This document shows positions 38,622 to 47,113 of a stretch of DNA of 64,000 nucleotides, one piece after another; positions within the stretch are counted from its first letter, which is position 1; the number at the start of each line of letters is the position of its first letter. The notes below the pieces were generated by a model. That model ran no database searches, was not told the DNA's origin, and saw only the letters and a list, made by a program, of their open reading frames with translations. This DNA is from CAWFLT01 sp963816795. GTDB lineage: Bacteria > Acidobacteriota > Vicinamibacteria > Vicinamibacterales > SCN-69-37. A program made the position numbers and the translations under genes. The stretch lies in NCBI GenBank assembly GCA_963816795.1, contig CAWFLT010000009.1:1-64000 (forward strand), read 5' to 3'.

Positions 38622-38707
38622 CGTTTCAGATATCGGTCGTTTGTCTGATAGCCCCTAGAGACCGAGCACGAGGCTCGCTCGCGGGAGGTGCTGACTGAGT
38701 CCACCTT

Positions 38708-38857
38708 CGCTAAGCGCTCGCTGCGCTCGCAGCTACGGCGGACAGCCTTCGCGATGCGCTCACGCTGGCTCGCCAGCCGTAGCTGCGAGCCAGCGAGCGT
38801 TTAGCGCAGGCTGCTGGCTTGCCAGCCGAAGCTCGCCCGAAGGGCGAGCGAAGGCTG
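38708..38857. repeat. Stacked inverted repeats next to tRNA-Leu
   Basis: A long inverted repeat has arms at 38708-38739 and 38776-38806 (CGCTAAGCGCTCGCTG plus GCTCGCAGCTACGGC; one bulge, one mismatch). A second symmetrical hairpin at about 38822-38858 reads CCAGCC-GAA-GCTCGCCC-GAA-GGGCGAGC-GAA-GGCTGG and overlaps the tRNA CCA end. The stretch 38622-38855 otherwise has no gene. Confidence 0.75.
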
Positions 38858-38942
38858 GTGCGGAAGAGAGGACTCGAACCTCCACGACCTTGCGGCCACA
38901 AGCTCCTGAGGCTTGCGCGTCTGCCAATTCCGCCACTTCCGC
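38856..38942 (-). tRNA. tRNA-Leu (anticodon CAG)
   Basis: An 87-nt class II tRNA with encoded CCA. The acceptor stem is GCGGAAG/CTTCCGC with discriminator A. The anticodon stem CAAGC/GCTTG closes the loop CTCAGGA, giving anticodon CAG. A long variable arm (around GGCCGCAAGGTC) and the T loop GGTTCGAGTCC are present. It decodes CUG, the commonest Leu codon here. Confidence 0.96.
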
Positions 38943-38989
38943 AGTGGTCAGAACTTCAGAGTATATCAGGCGTCAGAGCTCTGAAATGG

Positions 38990-40906
38990 CTACCGCGCCC
39001 GGTCGGCCAGCTTGCGGAGGAGATCCTGGAACGCCGGTTCACCCCGGAGCGGGGCGAGAAACGGCTCGACCGGAAGCGTCCAGCCAGCGAATCCTGGCGG
39101 CGCGTCGGCAAGCAGTCGCGTGAGCGTCGCGAACGCCTCGGCGGGCCGTCCGGCATGGACGTCGGCAAACGCGGCGGAGACCGCCGCTTCGGCGGTCCGC
39201 CCGTTGGCGCTCAGGTCCGCGATCGAGGCCAACGCCCGGCTCGCAGCCGCCCCGGCGTCCTTGAGCCGGCGTTGACGCTGGCGGACGGCGGCCAGCCCCA
39301 GCCAGGATCGCGCATGATCCGGATAGCGCTCGAGCGCGCGCTTGAACATCGCCGACGCTGCCTTGAGATCGCCGGCGTCGATGAGCGCGAACCCATGGCC
39401 ATCGAACGCGTCCATCGCGAACTCGTTGGCGAAGATGCCGCGGGTCGAAAGCTCGACCTCGCGATCGAACTCGCGGCGGGCCTGGTCGATGTCGCCCGAC
39501 GCCAGGCGGATCAACCCAAGCAACCAGTGCAGCCCCTGCCCCGGAAAGCGCGACCGGCTCGCTGCCTCGGCGCCCTCGAAGCTGATGCCTTGCCTCAGGA
39601 CGGTTTCGGCGAGCGTGAGATCACCGCGCGCGATGTGCACCATCGCCATGCCGAAGTAGGCGTACGACAACTGCGGATAGACCTTGACGACCGACTGCAG
39701 TGCCGCCAGGCGTTCGTCGCCCCAGGCGGCGACGCCGAGCCGAAACAGATGCCGCCAGTTCCCCGGCTCGAGCGAAACGGCCAGCCGCCCGGCCGCCACG
39801 GCTTCGACCGAACGCTCGGCACTCGTCAGGAAGAAGGCCAGCGCCGAATGCCCCTCGGCCAGGCCGGGATCGATCTCCACCGCGCGACGCGCATGATCGA
39901 TGGCGGCCACCAGATCTTCGACGGCCGGCCTGGTGGCGGCCCGAGAGGCTTGAAACCGCCAGAACCTCGCGTGCGCCAGGCCGGCGTGCGCCAGCGCATA
40001 CCGCGCATCGAGCTCGAGGGCGCGCTCGAAGTCGGCAATCGCGGCCGGCACCTGCGTTTCGTCGAGCGTCTCGAGCTTGAGGCGGCCCTCGGTGAGCGCC
40101 CGATAGGCATCGAGGCTGCCGGTTTCGCGCGCCCGGATGCGTGCCGCTGCGGCGGGAGTGATGTTGAGCTGCAGGCCGGCTGAGAGCTGGGTGACGATCG
40201 TGTCCTGCAACTGAAAGACGTCGGCAAGCGGCCCATCGGCCTTGGCGTGCGCCAGCGCTTCGCGAGAGACGACGTCAACCGCGCGGGCCGTGATGCGCAG
40301 GAACTCGCCGGATCGCTGAAAGCTGCCGACCACGAGCAGCCTCACGCCAGTCGACGGATCGATGCTCTCCGCCGACGCGCGGCGCGCCGCCTCCGGCAGC
40401 AACGTCCGATCGATGACGGTCAGGTCCCGGATCGCCCGCAGGTCGTTGGTGACCGTTTCGGCCATCCCGGCCGACAGCCAATCAACGCTGGCTTCGCGTG
40501 AGACATTGGCGAAGTCCATCACCGCGATCGTGCGCGGCCCGGACTCGGTCGCCCCGGGCACGGCGCGTTTCGGCGCGGGCGCCGGCACCTCTGGCGCCGC
40601 CTCGACGGCCGCCACAAAGCGATAGCCCCGGCGCGGCACCGTCTGCACGTAGGCGGGCGACGCGGAACTATCGCCGAGCGCCTGCCGCAAGTCGGAGACG
40701 ACCTGCGTCATCGCGTTGTCGGTGACGGCCACATCCGGCCAGAGCGCCTGGAGAATATCGTCCTTGGTGACGAGCGCGGCCGGACGTGAGACCAGCAGAA
40801 ACAGCAGGTCGATGACTTTCGGCGCCGCCGGAACGGGCACGCCGCCCTTGAACAGCTGGTAGCTGTTCCGGTCGAGCCGAAATGGACCGAAGCGGTAACT
40901 CTCCAA
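38990..40906 (-). CDS. Winged-helix (CadC/OmpR type) regulator with FlgO/TolB-like and TPR domains
   Basis: Regulator of 638 residues. The N-terminal OmpR-type DNA-binding domain reads YRFGPFRLDRNSYQLF ... LVTKDDILQALWPDVAVTDNAMTQVVSDLRQALGD ... VQTVPRRGYRF. There is no membrane helix after it. Residues about 125-245 match the FlgO/TolB-amino-terminal type fold (IAVMDFANVSREASVDWLSAG). The rest is TPR-like helical repeats (DFERALELDARYALAHAGLA, MFKRALERYPDHARSWLGLA). This architecture is abundant in Acidobacteria and is thought to sense an unknown signal. Its neighbour upstream is the radical SAM gene stop, on the same strand. Confidence 0.9.
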   Translation of the reverse strand: MESYRFGPFRLDRNSYQLFKGGVPVPAAPKVIDLLFLLVSRPAALVTKDDILQALWPDVAVTDNAMTQVVSDLRQALGDSSASPAYVQTVPRRGYRFVAAVEAAPEVPAPAPKRAVPGATESGPRTIAVMDFANVSREASVDWLSAGMAETVTNDLRAIRDLTVIDRTLLPEAARRASAESIDPSTGVRLLVVGSFQRSGEFLRITARAVDVVSREALAHAKADGPLADVFQLQDTIVTQLSAGLQLNITPAAAARIRARETGSLDAYRALTEGRLKLETLDETQVPAAIADFERALELDARYALAHAGLAHARFWRFQASRAATRPAVEDLVAAIDHARRAVEIDPGLAEGHSALAFFLTSAERSVEAVAAGRLAVSLEPGNWRHLFRLGVAAWGDERLAALQSVVKVYPQLSYAYFGMAMVHIARGDLTLAETVLRQGISFEGAEAASRSRFPGQGLHWLLGLIRLASGDIDQARREFDREVELSTRGIFANEFAMDAFDGHGFALIDAGDLKAASAMFKRALERYPDHARSWLGLAAVRQRQRRLKDAGAAASRALASIADLSANGRTAEAAVSAAFADVHAGRPAEAFATLTRLLADAPPGFAGWTLPVEPFLAPLRGEPAFQDLLRKLADRAR

Positions 40907-40934
40907 GCCGAGCGCAGTCTACGACAGGTCGGCT

Positions 40935-40970
40935 GTACCCGTCGTACCCGTCGTACCCGTCGTACCCGTC
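40935..40970. repeat. Four perfect copies of the 9-bp unit GTACCCGTC
   Basis: Thirty-six bases of exact tandem repeat lie directly after the stop codon of the radical SAM gene and about 30 bp upstream of the regulator gene. It is short enough to vary in copy number by slippage. Confidence 0.9.
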
Positions 40971-42479
40971 TATGCCGTCGGCACCTGCAGCTCCGGCATC
41001 GGCCGCCCGGCGAACAGCTTCTGGCAGGGCTTCGCGATCAGCCGCGACCAGCGCCGCGCGCGCGACTGCCGGGCGCTATCGGCGGAGATGCCGGTGTTGG
41101 CGTACATCTGCCGGTACAGCTTGGAGATCAGCACGAAGGCCAGCCGGCCCTTGATGGACTTGACGCACCGGCTGCGCTTCCAGACGACCGGCAGGCTGTA
41201 GAACCGATCCCACACCGCCTGCGTTCGTGCGCGCACCTCGTCGTTCGACATCGTCGGATGCGGCATGTAGTACTTCGGCCGCTTCGACGCCGGGATCAAC
41301 CAGTGGCGGGTCAGCGGCGTGCCGTCCACTTCGGGCGGACGCTCCCCGTGACTCTTTTCCCACTTGTCGAAATCGATCGTACCGGGGAACGGCGTCAGCA
41401 TCACGAACTGGGCGAACGTGAGCTCTGCCTTCTCCGCGAGCGCGGCGGTAGCATCGAAGGTGGAGGATCGATCGGACGGCAGCCCGAAAATAAACGAGCC
41501 CAGCACGTGCACACCGCGCTCCCGGAACGCGCGCAGCCGCGTCGCCAGTGCATCGCCCGACAAGTTGAAGTCCTTGTAGATGTCCTTGAGGCCTTCGGGC
41601 GTGACCGCCTCGACGCCGACCAGCGCCCCCTTGATATGCGCGGCGCGCATCGCGTCGAGGAACTCCGGATCCTCGGCCGCTTCCATCGTGATCTGCGTGA
41701 AGAACACGGTGTCGCCCGGGAGCTTGGCCAGCCGCGCCATGAGCTCGAACCGTTCGGCGCGCATCTCCTTCAGTTCCTGCAGCCGGGCTTTGTCTTCGCG
41801 CCGGTCGGCCATCGCCAGATCGTTCAGCGCCACCGGATAGAAGTTGTCGTCGGCGAGCGCGATGAAGCGGAACCCCTTCCGGCGCAAGACGACGATCTCG
41901 GACATCACCGCGTCGACCGTGCGCATGCGCGGCGCCTGGCCGTCGGTCCGCCAGACAGAGCAGAACGAGCAGTGCTTGGGGCAGCCGCGCACCGTCTGCA
42001 CCGAGGCCCACATGTAATTGCCGGGTTTCAGCAGGTCCCAGCGCGCCGGGACAAACTCATCACCGGCGACGCGTCCGCCCTCGGTACTGCGGTTGCAGGC
42101 TGCCCGCCTGGATATCGTCCAGCACGCGCCCCCAGACGACGTCGCCATCTCCCCGCACCACGGCGTGCGCGGCACCATGCTCGCGCACCTCCTCCGGGAA
42201 CAGCGTGGCGTGAATGCCGCCATACACCACCGTGGCGCCTGCTTCCCGCGCGATCTTGCCGATCTCGTAGCCGCGCAGCGCATTGCCGGTATGGATGCCG
42301 ACGCCGACGACGTCGCCCGGCCGGATCGCGGCCGGATCGAGCGCCTCGAGCGTCTCGTCAACGATGACCGGATCCCCGTAGCGGGCCGGCGTCGCCGCCG
42401 CCAGCACGAACAGCCAACGGGGCGTGATAACCGCAACGCCGAAAGCGATGTCGCTGGGGTTGACAAGGTAAACTTTCAT
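40970..42479 (-). CDS. B12-binding-domain radical SAM enzyme, frameshifted once
   Basis: Cobalamin-dependent radical SAM protein of about 500 residues. The N-terminal frame from ATG 42479 (MKVYLVNPSDIAFGVAV ... VVGVGIHTGNALRGYEIGKIAREAGATVVYGGIHATLFPEE) is the B12-binding Rossmann domain. After a one-base shift at about 42085 (CAGTACCGAGG) the radical SAM domain begins, with TVRGCPKHCSFCSVW (CxxxCxxC cluster) and FRFIALADDNFY. The C-terminus is basic and lacks a second cluster motif. Relatives include hopanoid and tetrapyrrole enzymes; no specific substrate can be assigned. It lies about 38 bp downstream of the SDR gene. Confidence 0.85.
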
Positions 42480-42517
42480 CGGCCTCCGCACAAATCGTTC
42501 AAAAACGAGTCTTCCTA

Positions 42518-43309
42518 TCAGTAGGCGGTGCGGATCATGCCGCCGTCCACCTGGAGCGAGGCGCCGGTGACGTAACGAGCCGCTTCTGAGAAGAGAAAGA
42601 CGGCGGCGTTGGCATATTCGTCGGCTTCGCCGTAGCGGCCGAGCGGAATGGTCTTCACGTAGTTGGCCTTCGCCTGCTCGGCGGACACGCCGCCGGACTT
42701 GCCGCGAATCACGTCGAGCTCGCGGACGCGATCGGTATCGATGCGTCCGGGCAGCAAGTGGTTCACGCGAATCTTGTCCGACGCCAGTTCATTGGCCAGC
42801 GTCTTCGACATCGCCCCCACCGACGAGCGCACGACGTTCGACAGCGCCAGGCCGGCGACCGGTTCCTTGACCGCCGACGACGTCGACACGACGATGGCGC
42901 CGCCACCGCGAGACCGCATCGAAGGGACGGCCAGGCGAACCATCCGGACGGCGCTCAGCACGAGGAGCTCGAACGCCCCCTTCCACGCTTCGTCGTCGAA
43001 CGACAGCGCCGGTCCGGCCGGCGGTCCCCCGGAGTTGACGAACAGCAAGTCGACGCCGCCGCACTTTTCCATCGTCAGCGTGTGCCAGGCCGCGATCGAC
43101 TTGGCCGACCGCACGTCCACCGCCGCGGTCAGCGGCTCGGTGTAAGTTTCGGCCGCGATGCGTTTGCCGGCGTCGGTAATCGAGAACTCGTCGCGGGCGC
43201 TCATTGACACTTTGACGCCCTCGGCGGCCAGCGCGTGCGCGACCGCGTAGCCCAGGCCGCGACTCGCGCCGGCGACCATCGCCACCTTCCCCTTCAGCCC
43301 AAGATCCAT
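42518..43309 (-). CDS. SDR-family oxidoreductase, atypical active site
   Basis: Short-chain dehydrogenase of 263 residues with the cofactor loop VAGASRGLGYAVAHAL and NSGGPPAGP in place of the usual NNAG. The catalytic Ser region is VSTSSAVKEP, but the YxxxK motif is not visible: the segment reads ALSNVVRSSVGAMSKTLANEL. The C-terminal VTGASLQVDGGMIRTAY is typical. This matches a 3-oxoacyl-ACP-reductase-like subgroup known to lack a perfect tetrad. It overlaps the DapA-like gene by 16 bp. Confidence 0.9.
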   Translation of the reverse strand: MDLGLKGKVAMVAGASRGLGYAVAHALAAEGVKVSMSARDEFSITDAGKRIAAETYTEPLTAAVDVRSAKSIAAWHTLTMEKCGGVDLLFVNSGGPPAGPALSFDDEAWKGAFELLVLSAVRMVRLAVPSMRSRGGGAIVVSTSSAVKEPVAGLALSNVVRSSVGAMSKTLANELASDKIRVNHLLPGRIDTDRVRELDVIRGKSGGVSAEQAKANYVKTIPLGRYGEADEYANAAVFLFSEAARYVTGASLQVDGGMIRTAY

Positions 43310-44208
43310 CCTGCGCCTTCCTGCCGGGCCGTCCAGGCCAGCACGCGATCGAGCGCGGCGCGCGTGCCTTCATCGAGCACGGCGCCCGGAGCCCGCGTCG
43401 ACCCATCGGCGAGCGCACCGCGACGCCGGAGTACTTCCTTGCGAATCGCCATGCCGATGCCTTCCTGGAACTCGAAGCGCATGAGAGGCACGAAGCGGTA
43501 GAACAGATCCGAGGCCGCGTCGAGGTCGCCGCTGCGATAGAGCGCGACGACTTTGACGAGCACCTCGGGGAAGGCGAAGCCGGTCATCACGCCAGCCGCG
43601 CCCGCGAGCAATTCCTCGATCAGAAAGACGCCGCCGAGCCCGCCGAGGATGGCCACTTTCGTTTCGCCCGCCGCCGCCAGAATGCGCGCAGTCTTGAAGG
43701 GCGTCGGCGGATCTTCGAGCTTGATCGTCCGCGCCGCCGGCACTTCACGCGCGATGCGGGCAAGCAGGCCCGCCTCCATCGCGAACCCGGAAATCGGCGG
43801 ATAGTCCTGCACGACGACCGGGAGATCCACGGCGTCGGCCAGCGTCTTGTAGTGGTTGACGACCGACTCGGTGTTCAGCTTCGGCGTGCGCGGCGGGCTG
43901 ACCATCACGGCCGCCGCCCCGAGCGACTTCGCCTCGCGGCTGAACTCGATGCACGAGCGCACGCCGTCTGCCGACGCGCCGACAATGACTTTCGCGCGGC
44001 CGTTGACCTGCGCGACCACCGTCTCAACCACGACCGCGCGCTCGCGCTCGTTCAACCGGGACACTTCGCCCGTAACCCCGAGCGCCGTCACGCCGTTCAC
44101 CCCGGCCCCGACAATCAGATCGACGACGCGCCTGAGGCTCTCGACATCGACGTCACCGCCCGCCTTGAACGGCGTCGGCAGCACGGAATAGACGCCCTCA
44201 AATCGCAA
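43294..44208 (-). CDS. DapA/NAL-family class I aldolase (DHDPS-like)
   Basis: TIM-barrel aldolase or synthase. It starts GVYSVLPTPFKAGGDVDVESL, then GVTALGVTGEVSRLNERER (the TGE pyruvate-carboxylate site), VVVQDYPPISG (catalytic Tyr) and AARTIKLEDPP (Schiff-base Lys). No ATG fits: the frame remains open to 44304, into the divergent udk gene. A TTG at 44208 just after GGAGGGAG is my best guess, though spacing is tight, so the start is uncertain. Since an SDR follows immediately, a sugar-acid or keto-acid degradative pathway is more likely than lysine synthesis; this is inference. Confidence 0.88.
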   Translation of the reverse strand: MRFEGVYSVLPTPFKAGGDVDVESLRRVVDLIVGAGVNGVTALGVTGEVSRLNERERAVVVETVVAQVNGRAKVIVGASADGVRSCIEFSREAKSLGAAAVMVSPPRTPKLNTESVVNHYKTLADAVDLPVVVQDYPPISGFAMEAGLLARIAREVPAARTIKLEDPPTPFKTARILAAAGETKVAILGGLGGVFLIEELLAGAAGVMTGFAFPEVLVKVVALYRSGDLDAASDLFYRFVPLMRFEFQEGIGMAIRKEVLRRRGALADGSTRAPGAVLDEGTRAALDRVLAWTARQEGAGWILG

Positions 44209-44248
44209 ACTCCCTCCGAACCGACCCGTCAGCGTATCATGCTCGGCT

Positions 44249-44872
44249 GTGAATGCTGCGGCCCCGCTTGTAGTCGGTGTGGCGGGCGGATCCGGGTCGG
44301 GCAAGACGACCGTCGTTCGCCGAATCGTGGAAACCGTCGGGGATGGGCAAGTGACGGTGCTCGAACACGACCGGTATTATCGCGACCATCCGGAGCTCCG
44401 CCTCGAAGATCGGGCCGCCCTCAACTACGACCACCCGAACTCGCTGGAAACCGATTTGTTGGTCGAACACCTGCGAATGTTGCGGGCCGGACAGCCGATC
44501 GACGCGCCGGTCTACGACTTCGCTCGCCACGCGCGCCAACCGGTCACCGAGACCGTTCGCCCGCTCACCGCGATCATCGTCGAAGGGATTCTGATCTTTG
44601 CCGACCCGCCGCTGCGCGCCCTGATGGACGTGAAGGTCTTCGTCGATACCGATGCGGACACACGCTTCATCCGGCGGCTGCAACGCGACGTCACGGAGCG
44701 CGGGCGCACAGTCGACTCGGTGATCGACCAGTACGTCTCGACCGTCAAGCCGATGCACCTCGAGTTCGTCGAGCCGAGCAAGCGCTACGCCGATGTCATC
44801 GTGCCGGAAGGCGGGCACAACCAGGTGGCCATCGACATGCTCCTGACGTTGATTCGGAGCCTCGCGCGATAA
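44249..44872 (+). CDS. udk: Uridine kinase
   Basis: Pyrimidine salvage kinase of 207 residues phosphorylating uridine or cytidine. The Walker A loop is VVGVAGGSGSGKTTVVRRI, followed by LEHDRYYRDHPEL, LNYDHPNSLETDLL and PVYDFARHARQ, all diagnostic for the Udk group. It starts at GTG 44249, divergent from the DapA-like gene. The length matches the family. Confidence 0.95.
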   Translation: MNAAAPLVVGVAGGSGSGKTTVVRRIVETVGDGQVTVLEHDRYYRDHPELRLEDRAALNYDHPNSLETDLLVEHLRMLRAGQPIDAPVYDFARHARQPVTETVRPLTAIIVEGILIFADPPLRALMDVKVFVDTDADTRFIRRLQRDVTERGRTVDSVIDQYVSTVKPMHLEFVEPSKRYADVIVPEGGHNQVAIDMLLTLIRSLAR

Positions 44873-44966
44873 GAGCGCCGGTCAGCGTCGCCAACGTTCG
44901 CGTCGCCTGGACCGCCCGTTGACAGGGTCTGTCAGACGATGGCATCGTCGTCGAAGGGCAAGAAAC

Positions 44967-45497
44967 ATGACGACGCGGGACTATTTTGGTGGGGCCGAGA
45001 CGCTCGAGCGGCGCGAGCTGCGGTGGGGCACGCTTGTCAGGGAACCGGCGCCACGCTACGGCCACCAGGCGGTGCTGACCAACCTGACGGCCGCACTCGC
45101 CTTCCACGTACGCGACCAGAGCCTCGGACGTGTGTGCGTTTCGCCGGTGGACGTTGTGCTCGACGAAGCCCGGGCCCTGGTGGTGCAGCCCGATCTCATC
45201 TTTGTGTCAACCGACCGCCTCGCCATCCTGCGCGATCGCGTGTGGGGTGCGCCGGATTTGGTGATCGAGGTCCTCTCACCCGGATCCGTGCGGCGCGATC
45301 GCGTCGAGAAGCTCCGCTGGTACCGCCAGTACGGCGTGCGAGAGTACTGGCTGGTCGATGCGCACGCCGCGAGGATCGACGTCCTGTCCTTGACTCGCGA
45401 GCGCTCGAGGCGGCGGACCTTCACCGGCATGCGACCCGTGCGGTCACAGGTGCTTCCAGGCCTGACGCTGCTGGCCGCGGAAATCTTCGCTCTCTGA
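44967..45497 (+). CDS. Uma2-family (DUF820) PD-(D/E)xK nuclease-like protein
   Basis: Protein of about 176 residues from ATG 44967 (the frame opens 16 codons earlier at 44919). The fold motifs are VVLDEARALVVQPDLIFVS (PD), DRVWGAPDLVIEVLSPGS (Asp then ExL) and KLRWYRQYGVREYWLVD, matching the Uma2 family. The true nuclease activity and role are unknown; such genes are common stand-alone cargo in several phyla. It converges on the truncated sigma gene 20 bp away. Confidence 0.88.
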   Translation: MTTRDYFGGAETLERRELRWGTLVREPAPRYGHQAVLTNLTAALAFHVRDQSLGRVCVSPVDVVLDEARALVVQPDLIFVSTDRLAILRDRVWGAPDLVIEVLSPGSVRRDRVEKLRWYRQYGVREYWLVDAHAARIDVLSLTRERSRRRTFTGMRPVRSQVLPGLTLLAAEIFAL

Positions 45498-45516
45498 ACG
45501 CCGCCGCTGCAGACCG

Positions 45517-45994
45517 CTACTTCAGAACGGTTAGCGTGACGTCCACTCTCAGGATCTTCTTCAATCGACACCAGCACGATCGGCAACCGCAGCTTCTCCG
45601 GCAACGCATCGATGGCGTGCCACAACTGCGCCGACCGCTCGGTGGCAATCGCGTCGTCCTCGAGCCGATCGGGCGCCGCGACAGGAGCCACCAGCTGCTC
45701 CTCCCTCATCGACCGGCGCCGATCTCCGCGCCGGTGATCGAGCGCGATGCGCCAGGTCATGCGCACCAGCCAGCCGCGGAATCGATTGCGGTCGCGCAGC
45801 TGTGCGAACCGGCGATGGGCGCGGGCGAAGGCCTCCTGGGCGGCGTCCTCCGCATCTTCGTGCTGCCGGAGGACGCTGTAGGCCACCCGGAACGCCAACG
45901 CAGAGGAATCCGCCAGCCGGGCCTCGAACTCACGGTCCGTCTCGACGCCGGCGCTCACAAACACGCCAGCCAGCCGGTCGGCAGCGTCATTCAC
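45517..45994 (-). pseudogene. ECF sigma factor with sigma-4 HTH deleted
   Basis: The sigma-2 domain is intact from a GTG at 45994: LAFRVAYSVLRQHEDAEDAAQEAFARAH and FRGWLVRMTWRIALDHRR. Sigma-4 begins (WHAIDALPEKLRLPIVLVSIE) but then jumps at about 45562 to LKKILRVDVTLTVLK-stop in another frame, which looks like the natural C-terminus. About 30-36 residues holding the -35-binding helix-turn-helix are missing. The frame otherwise runs antisense into the Uma2 gene. Either a real ~100-bp deletion or an assembly collapse; as read, it could not recognise a -35 element. Confidence 0.75.
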
Positions 45995-46067
45995 CGCTCA
46001 CCTGCGCGCTCTCAGACACAAGACGCCACGGGCGCGCGCTTGGTTCGCCTGGTCAATGGACAATCGG

Positions 46068-46161
46068 CACTCGGGGAATCGGCAATGGCAGAGACATCGG
46101 GAATGGCCAATCGGGATCGGAAAAGTGGCAATGTGTGTGCCGTTTGCCGATTCCCCGAGTG
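46068..46161. repeat. 18-bp perfect inverted repeat upstream of the ECF gene
   Basis: CACTCGGGGAATCGGCAA at 46068-46085 is exactly inverted at 46144-46161. The 58-bp loop contains further degenerate copies of AATCGG(C)AATGG. It lies between the lactonase stop (46171) and the sigma start (45994). Confidence 0.8.
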
Positions 46162-46170
46162 TCTTGTCGA

Positions 46171-47010
46171 TTATTGGATTCGCACGGCGGCAGCGCCCGC
46201 CGCCGGGAAGCGCGAGAACACCTCGGGATCGTGTCCGGGAACGATGAGAGGTCCTGCCAGCGTCGCCATACGTTTTTGCGCCGCGAGATTGGCCGAGGGG
46301 TCCAGCGTTTGCGCGATCGCGAGGTGCTGTTCGAGGTTTCGATAAAGGTAGGCGTTGTCTGACGCGATCACGACGGTGCCGGCGCGCGTCGCCACGCCGA
46401 CGTATTGCGACGCAAACGTATGCTTGCCGCCCGTATAGACCCGGACGCCCGGCAGGATCTCGCGATCGTCACCGTCGACGAGCTGCACGCGGCCGTCCTG
46501 CTTCAGTTTGAAAAGCATCGCCGCGACGTCGCGGTCGATCGCCCGATCGAGGACCTCGCCCTGGGCGCCGATGTGGTGCTCGAATTCCTCACGCTGAATC
46601 CAGATCCGGGCCCGCGGAAACAGGTCGGCGCCATCCGCGTGGTCCCAATGGATGTGGGAGAGCACCACATCCGTCACAGCTTCCGGCGCGATGCCCAAGC
46701 TCGAGTGCAGCGCATCGCTCGGCTTGACGTAGTCGCTCGGCTTCCACTGCTGGATGAACTTCTCGCGATAGAACCCCGCGTCGACGACCAGCACGCGCCC
46801 GCCCGCCATCCGGATGGGCCACACCATCATCGCGATATCGATCGGCTGCGATCGGTCGCCGCCGGCCACGAGTTGACCGACGGTGTAGCGAATCGATGCG
46901 AAGCGAACGGCGAAGACCTCATGGACGGATTGAGAGGCCAGCGGCCATGAGCCGAGCGTCAAGGCGAGGACGATGGCAACGCGTAGAATCGCGACGAAGT
47001 TCAAAATCAC
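46171..47010 (-). CDS. Metallo-beta-lactamase-fold hydrolase (AHL-lactonase-like), exported
   Basis: Protein of 279 residues with an N-terminal signal (VAILRVAIVLALTLGSWPLASQ) and the dinuclear zinc motif VVLSHIHWDHADGADLF (HxHxDH). Further ligands lie in GGKHTFASQYVGV, VVIASDNAYLY (Asp) and PLIVPGHDPEVF (His). The layout resembles N-acyl-homoserine lactonases of the AiiA type, but many related enzymes act on other lactones. The start is a GTG at 47010 next to a CACGG-rich repeat; a TTG two codons later is also possible. The substrate is undetermined. Confidence 0.88.
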   Translation of the reverse strand: MILNFVAILRVAIVLALTLGSWPLASQSVHEVFAVRFASIRYTVGQLVAGGDRSQPIDIAMMVWPIRMAGGRVLVVDAGFYREKFIQQWKPSDYVKPSDALHSSLGIAPEAVTDVVLSHIHWDHADGADLFPRARIWIQREEFEHHIGAQGEVLDRAIDRDVAAMLFKLKQDGRVQLVDGDDREILPGVRVYTGGKHTFASQYVGVATRAGTVVIASDNAYLYRNLEQHLAIAQTLDPSANLAAQKRMATLAGPLIVPGHDPEVFSRFPAAGAAAVRIQ

Positions 47011-47099
47011 ACACGGGGACCACGGAGTTGAACGGAGCCCACGGATCGAAGCGTGATCTTAACATCTTCGAAAAAGAATTGTGGTCGTCTCCGTGTTCT
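47011..47099. repeat. CACGGAG-type repeat, second copy
   Basis: CACGGGGACCACGGAGTTG and ACGGAGCCCACGG at 47012-47045 face CTCCGTG at about 47089-47096. This resembles the element at 33530-33636. It separates the lactonase gene from the propeller gene. Confidence 0.5.
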
Positions 47100-47113
47100 G
47101 TAGCGACGGTCTT

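Noticed and set aside
44967..45497. Uma2 protein as part of a mobile element or defence system
   Set aside because: No transposase, inverted termini or partner genes nearby; it looks like a stand-alone gene.
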